A DNA stretch of 64,000 nt from an uncultured Draconibacterium sp. (GTDB lineage: Bacteria; Bacteroidota; Bacteroidia; Bacteroidales; Prolixibacteraceae), in assembly GCF_963674925.1 (NCBI RefSeq), contig NZ_OY771648.1:294695-358694 (forward strand). Direction: 5' to 3'. Position numbers and translations under genes: made by a program. Below, one piece after another: positions 61,309 through 64,000 of the stretch (positions within the stretch are counted from its first letter, which is position 1; each line of letters begins with the position of its first letter). The notes under the pieces are model-generated. The model did not search any database and was not told the DNA's origin. It saw nothing but the letters and a program-made list of their open reading frames with translations.

Positions 61309-63102
61309 ATGGAAGAGTTTCATATTAATATTCTGAATATTTCGGCGGTATTACTGGCGGCATATCTTGGAGGAGTTGCCATACGAAAAATTGGGTATCC
61401 GGCCATTCTTGGCGAATTGCTAATCGGAATTGTACTGGGACCTGCCGTGTTGGGCTGGCTCGAATATTCCGAGGCCGTTAAAGTGCTCGCCGAAATCGGT
61501 ATTATCCTGCTGATGGTTTACATCGGTATGGAAATCGATTTTCGCGACCTGAAAAAGGCTTCGTGGCCGGGACTGCTGGCGGCCATCGGTGGATTTTTTG
61601 TCCCATTTGTTTTGGGTTATTTTGCCATTGTCTGGACGGGCGGAACTCCTATTTCCGGATTGTTTGTTGCCATAGCCATTGGGGTAACTTCGCTGGCAAC
61701 CAAAAGCCGTATTCTCATCGACCTGAAACTGCTGAATACGCGCATTGCCTATGTGTTAATGGCCGGTGCACTGATCTCCGATACACTGGCTCTGGTTATC
61801 TTTTCGGGTATCACCAACTTTGCCGAAACCAACGTAGTAAACATCAGCGAACTGCTGTTAATTGGCGGAAAAATAGTGGTATTCTTTGGGCTAACTATTT
61901 CAATTGGCGTTTTCCTTTTACCTCGCCTGGGGAAGTATATTTCGCGTTCAGGCATGAAAAACAGCACAGCCTACTTTACACTTATTCTGATTGTAACTTT
62001 TGGTTATTGCGAGTTGGCTGAACTGGCCGGAATGCACAGCATTTTAGGAGCTTTTATGGCCGGTTTGTTTATTAAAGACAACCTGTTTCCCAAAAAGATT
62101 TCGAAAGAACTTAACAAAGCATTTTACGATGTCTCCATCGGATTTATGGCACCGATTTTCTTTGTAACCGCCGGTTTTTTTGTTGATATTACCGTTTTTC
62201 AAACCGACCTGGGTTTGTTGATATTAGTTACATCACTGGCGATAGTAGGTAAAATAGTGGGAACTGCCTTGTTTTACCTCCCCTCGCGAAATGGCTGGCG
62301 CGAAGGAATTACCATTGGAACGGGGATGAACGGCCGGGGAGCTGTTGAAATTATTATTGCTGAAATTGGCCTTGGCATGGGCATCATCGATAAAACCATT
62401 TTCTCCATACTGGTGTTTATGGCCATTTTTACAACCCTTACCGTACCTGTGCTTTTAAGCTGGACCACCAAGTGGCTGCGCAAGCGGGGCGAACTGGTTT
62501 ATATGGACGAACGCCGTGGAATTGTATTCCTCGGAGTAAATCCGCTGAGTCTTATTCTGGCGAAATATTTTAAAGATCAGGAGCCGGTTACGCTTATTGA
62601 TAATAACCCGGAACTGGCTGCCAAGGCTGAAAAATCAGGCTTCAACAGTCTGTTTGGCAATGCGCTAAATGAAACCACCTGGGAAGATATTCATGCCGAT
62701 AATGTATTAACAGTTGTTGGAATGACAACCAATAACCGGGTAAATACGCTTGCCGCAAAAATGGCAAAAGAGAAGTTCCTTGTGCCTGAAATTGCTGTAG
62801 CTCAATCTCCGTCAGAGGAATTTATTGAAACAACAGAAACTGAGAATACAAATCTGTTATTTGCTTCGCCGGTTAGCCTTGATGAATGGATGCATAAAAT
62901 GCAACATGATGAAGCAGAAGAAAGCAGCGTGCCCGTTGAAAGCGACATGTCGTGCAAACAATGGATCGATGAAAATAAAATTGATCTGCTGGAAACTTTG
63001 CCTATTCTGATTGAGGATAATAAAGGCAAGTTCAGATTGTTTGGCTCAGAGGATAGAGTGCAGACCGGTGATAAAGTTGTGATTTTGAAGGTTGAGAAAT
63101 AA
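61309..63102 (+). CDS. CPA2-type cation:proton antiporter with RCK_N-like domain
   Basis: Inner-membrane Na+ or K+/H+ antiporter. About 12 helices fill the first 390 residues, including GYPAILGELLIGIVLGPAVLG, ALISDTLALVIF and GMNGRGAVEIIIAEIG. The C-terminal cytosolic part (about 400-500) resembles an RCK_N (TrkA-N) nucleotide-binding domain, but its Gly-rich loop reads FLGVNPLS, a degenerate form. Further on, an RCK_C-like end (FRLFGSEDRVQTGDKVVIL) is visible. Ligand control is therefore uncertain. The protein has 597 residues. It faces the glutamate-synthase-like gene across a terminator. Confidence 0.92.
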   Translation: MEEFHINILNISAVLLAAYLGGVAIRKIGYPAILGELLIGIVLGPAVLGWLEYSEAVKVLAEIGIILLMVYIGMEIDFRDLKKASWPGLLAAIGGFFVPFVLGYFAIVWTGGTPISGLFVAIAIGVTSLATKSRILIDLKLLNTRIAYVLMAGALISDTLALVIFSGITNFAETNVVNISELLLIGGKIVVFFGLTISIGVFLLPRLGKYISRSGMKNSTAYFTLILIVTFGYCELAELAGMHSILGAFMAGLFIKDNLFPKKISKELNKAFYDVSIGFMAPIFFVTAGFFVDITVFQTDLGLLILVTSLAIVGKIVGTALFYLPSRNGWREGITIGTGMNGRGAVEIIIAEIGLGMGIIDKTIFSILVFMAIFTTLTVPVLLSWTTKWLRKRGELVYMDERRGIVFLGVNPLSLILAKYFKDQEPVTLIDNNPELAAKAEKSGFNSLFGNALNETTWEDIHADNVLTVVGMTTNNRVNTLAAKMAKEKFLVPEIAVAQSPSEEFIETTETENTNLLFASPVSLDEWMHKMQHDEAEESSVPVESDMSCKQWIDENKIDLLETLPILIEDNKGKFRLFGSEDRVQTGDKVVILKVEK

Positions 63103-63220
63103 AGTTTGGATTGATTGGAAAAATTATCAACTAATTTACCCTCTCTCCTGTCTCTCACTTCCTCGAAGGGAAGGATAAGAGGATGGGTACTACAGCATTA
63201 TGAAACTTAAATTGTTATAA

Positions 63221-63250
63221 AAAAAGGAGCCCAAAAGCTCCTTTATATTT
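63221..63250 (-). terminator. Terminator of the glutamate-synthase-like gene
   Basis: AAAGGAGC (63223-63230) pairs with GCTCCTTT (63237-63244) over a six-base loop. On the minus strand it ends in a T-run, so it mainly serves the gene at 63322. It may also stop the antiporter transcript weakly. Confidence 0.75.
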
Positions 63251-63321
63251 TATATTCTCATCAAAGTACACCCGATTAGTGATAGCCTCACCTTTAAGAG
63301 AAACCATCAATGCCGGATACA

Positions 63322-64000
63322 CTAATTCAATTGCTCATCAATAGCTTGTGCAGCAGTTTTTCCGGCACCCATTGCCAGAATTACGGTTGCTGCACCGGTA
63401 ACCACATCACCTCCGGCATATACATTTTTCATACTTGTTTTCATGGTCTGCTCGTCAACAATAATTCCGCCCCACGAATGCAAATCCAGCCCTTTGGTAC
63501 TTTGCGTAATTAAAGGGTTTGGCGACTGCCCCACTGCAATAACAACCTTATTCACATCGAGTTTAAAAGTTTCTCCTTCAACCGGAACCGGCCTTCTTCG
63601 TCCCGAGGCATCAGGTTCGCCTAATTCCATTTGCTGATTTTCGATGGCTCCTACCCAACCCGAACCGTTATCATGAATTTTTATAGGATTCGCCAGTAAT
63701 TTAAACTGAATACCCTCTTCTTTGGCATGTTCAATTTCTTCAGCTCGCGCAGGCAGTTCATCTTCTCCACGTCGGTAAATAATATAAACCTCTCCTGCTC
63801 CCAGACGCAATGCAGTTCGGCAGGCATCCATAGCAACGTTTCCACCACCAACTACTGCAACTTTATCGCCTTTCTGCACCGGGCTTGGTGTTTCACGCTT
63901 AAAAGATTCCATTAAGTTTACACGAGTCAGAAATTCGTTGGCCGAATACACCCCATTCAGGTTTTCGCCTTCAATATTCAGGAATCGTGGTAATCCGGCA
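63322..64000 (-). CDS. gltA: NADPH-dependent glutamate synthase small-subunit-like oxidoreductase (partial)
   Basis: Only the C-terminal part (about 226 residues) is in the window; the frame stays open to position 64000. Seen: GLPRFLNIEGENLNGVYSANEFLTRVNLM, the NADPH-binding loop VAVVGGGNVAMDACRTALRLGA, and the FAD-binding end YAGGDVVTGAATVILAMGAGKTAAQAIDEQL. These match the homotetrameric GltA-type glutamate synthase small subunit or related NADPH-dependent oxidoreductases. In the GltA type one chain carries FAD, NADPH and iron-sulfur sites. The start shown by the short frame at 63951 (a GTG) is internal, since homology continues upstream. Confidence 0.9.
   Translation of the reverse strand, partial: AGLPRFLNIEGENLNGVYSANEFLTRVNLMESFKRETPSPVQKGDKVAVVGGGNVAMDACRTALRLGAGEVYIIYRRGEDELPARAEEIEHAKEEGIQFKLLANPIKIHDNGSGWVGAIENQQMELGEPDASGRRRPVPVEGETFKLDVNKVVIAVGQSPNPLITQSTKGLDLHSWGGIIVDEQTMKTSMKNVYAGGDVVTGAATVILAMGAGKTAAQAIDEQLN

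Overview
The window reads as a chromosomal segment of a Bacteroidota bacterium, most likely a Marinilabiliales or Prolixibacteraceae-like relative (the lineage is inferred from gene content, not computed). The signs are SusC/SusD pairs, a hybrid two-component system, TAnnTTTG-type promoter elements, acidic lipoprotein export signals, a Bacteroidota-style division and cell-wall cluster ending in yqeY, and a glycine-lipid type glsA-glsB pair. No rRNA, tRNA, CRISPR array, transposase or phage gene was seen.

Layout. (1) Positions 1-17698, all on the minus strand, form a polysaccharide utilisation locus: a hybrid sensor/AraC regulator, then SusC-SusD-lipoprotein, a terminator, a second SusC-SusD-surface glycan-binding protein, another terminator, and a GH5 endo-glucanase cut by the left window edge. 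The architecture suggests a beta-glucan such as xyloglucan, mixed-linkage glucan or glucomannan. The two SusC genes share a nearly identical upstream leader and N-terminal domain but differ in the barrel. (2) 18-26 kb holds a Tat-type molybdenum hydroxylase pair, a PlsC-like acyltransferase, an APC permease, an O-methyltransferase with a lipoprotein-type signal, a candidate short RNA, a cyclophilin, and a 1-kb gene-free stretch. (3) 26.1-43.2 kb, minus strand, is the division and cell-wall cluster: mraZ, rsmH, ftsL, ftsI, murE, mraY, murD, ftsW, murG, murC, ftsQ, ftsA, ftsZ, ftsZ, yqeY. It contains two tandem ftsZ genes, and only the distal one keeps the usual C-terminal FtsA-binding peptide. 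Upstream of mraZ lie four 10-bp-spaced repeats that look like an MraZ operator. (4) 43.4-64 kb is a mixed housekeeping region: glsA/glsB, a long glutamine-PRPP amidotransferase behind a SPOR protein, an AhpD-like and a NifX-like protein, a YjjX-type NTPase, three GNAT acetyltransferases, an alkaline phosphatase, a BASS transporter, an acyltransferase, a DNA alkylation repair protein, a multi-PAS hybrid kinase, a membrane HTH regulator, a CPA2 antiporter and the end of a glutamate synthase small-subunit-like gene.

How the parts work together. In the locus at the left, the regulator would sense a glycan fragment in the periplasm and switch on two outer-membrane import complexes plus a surface enzyme. 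In the division cluster, MraZ would control its own operon, which supplies peptidoglycan precursors (MurC/D/E, MraY, MurG), the septal synthase (FtsW/FtsI) and the Z-ring (FtsA plus two FtsZ proteins). The FtsZ pair is the most unusual feature. The duplicated SusC leader and N-terminus, the MraZ operator variant, the candidate short RNA and a 38-bp perfect palindrome are the next most interesting signals.
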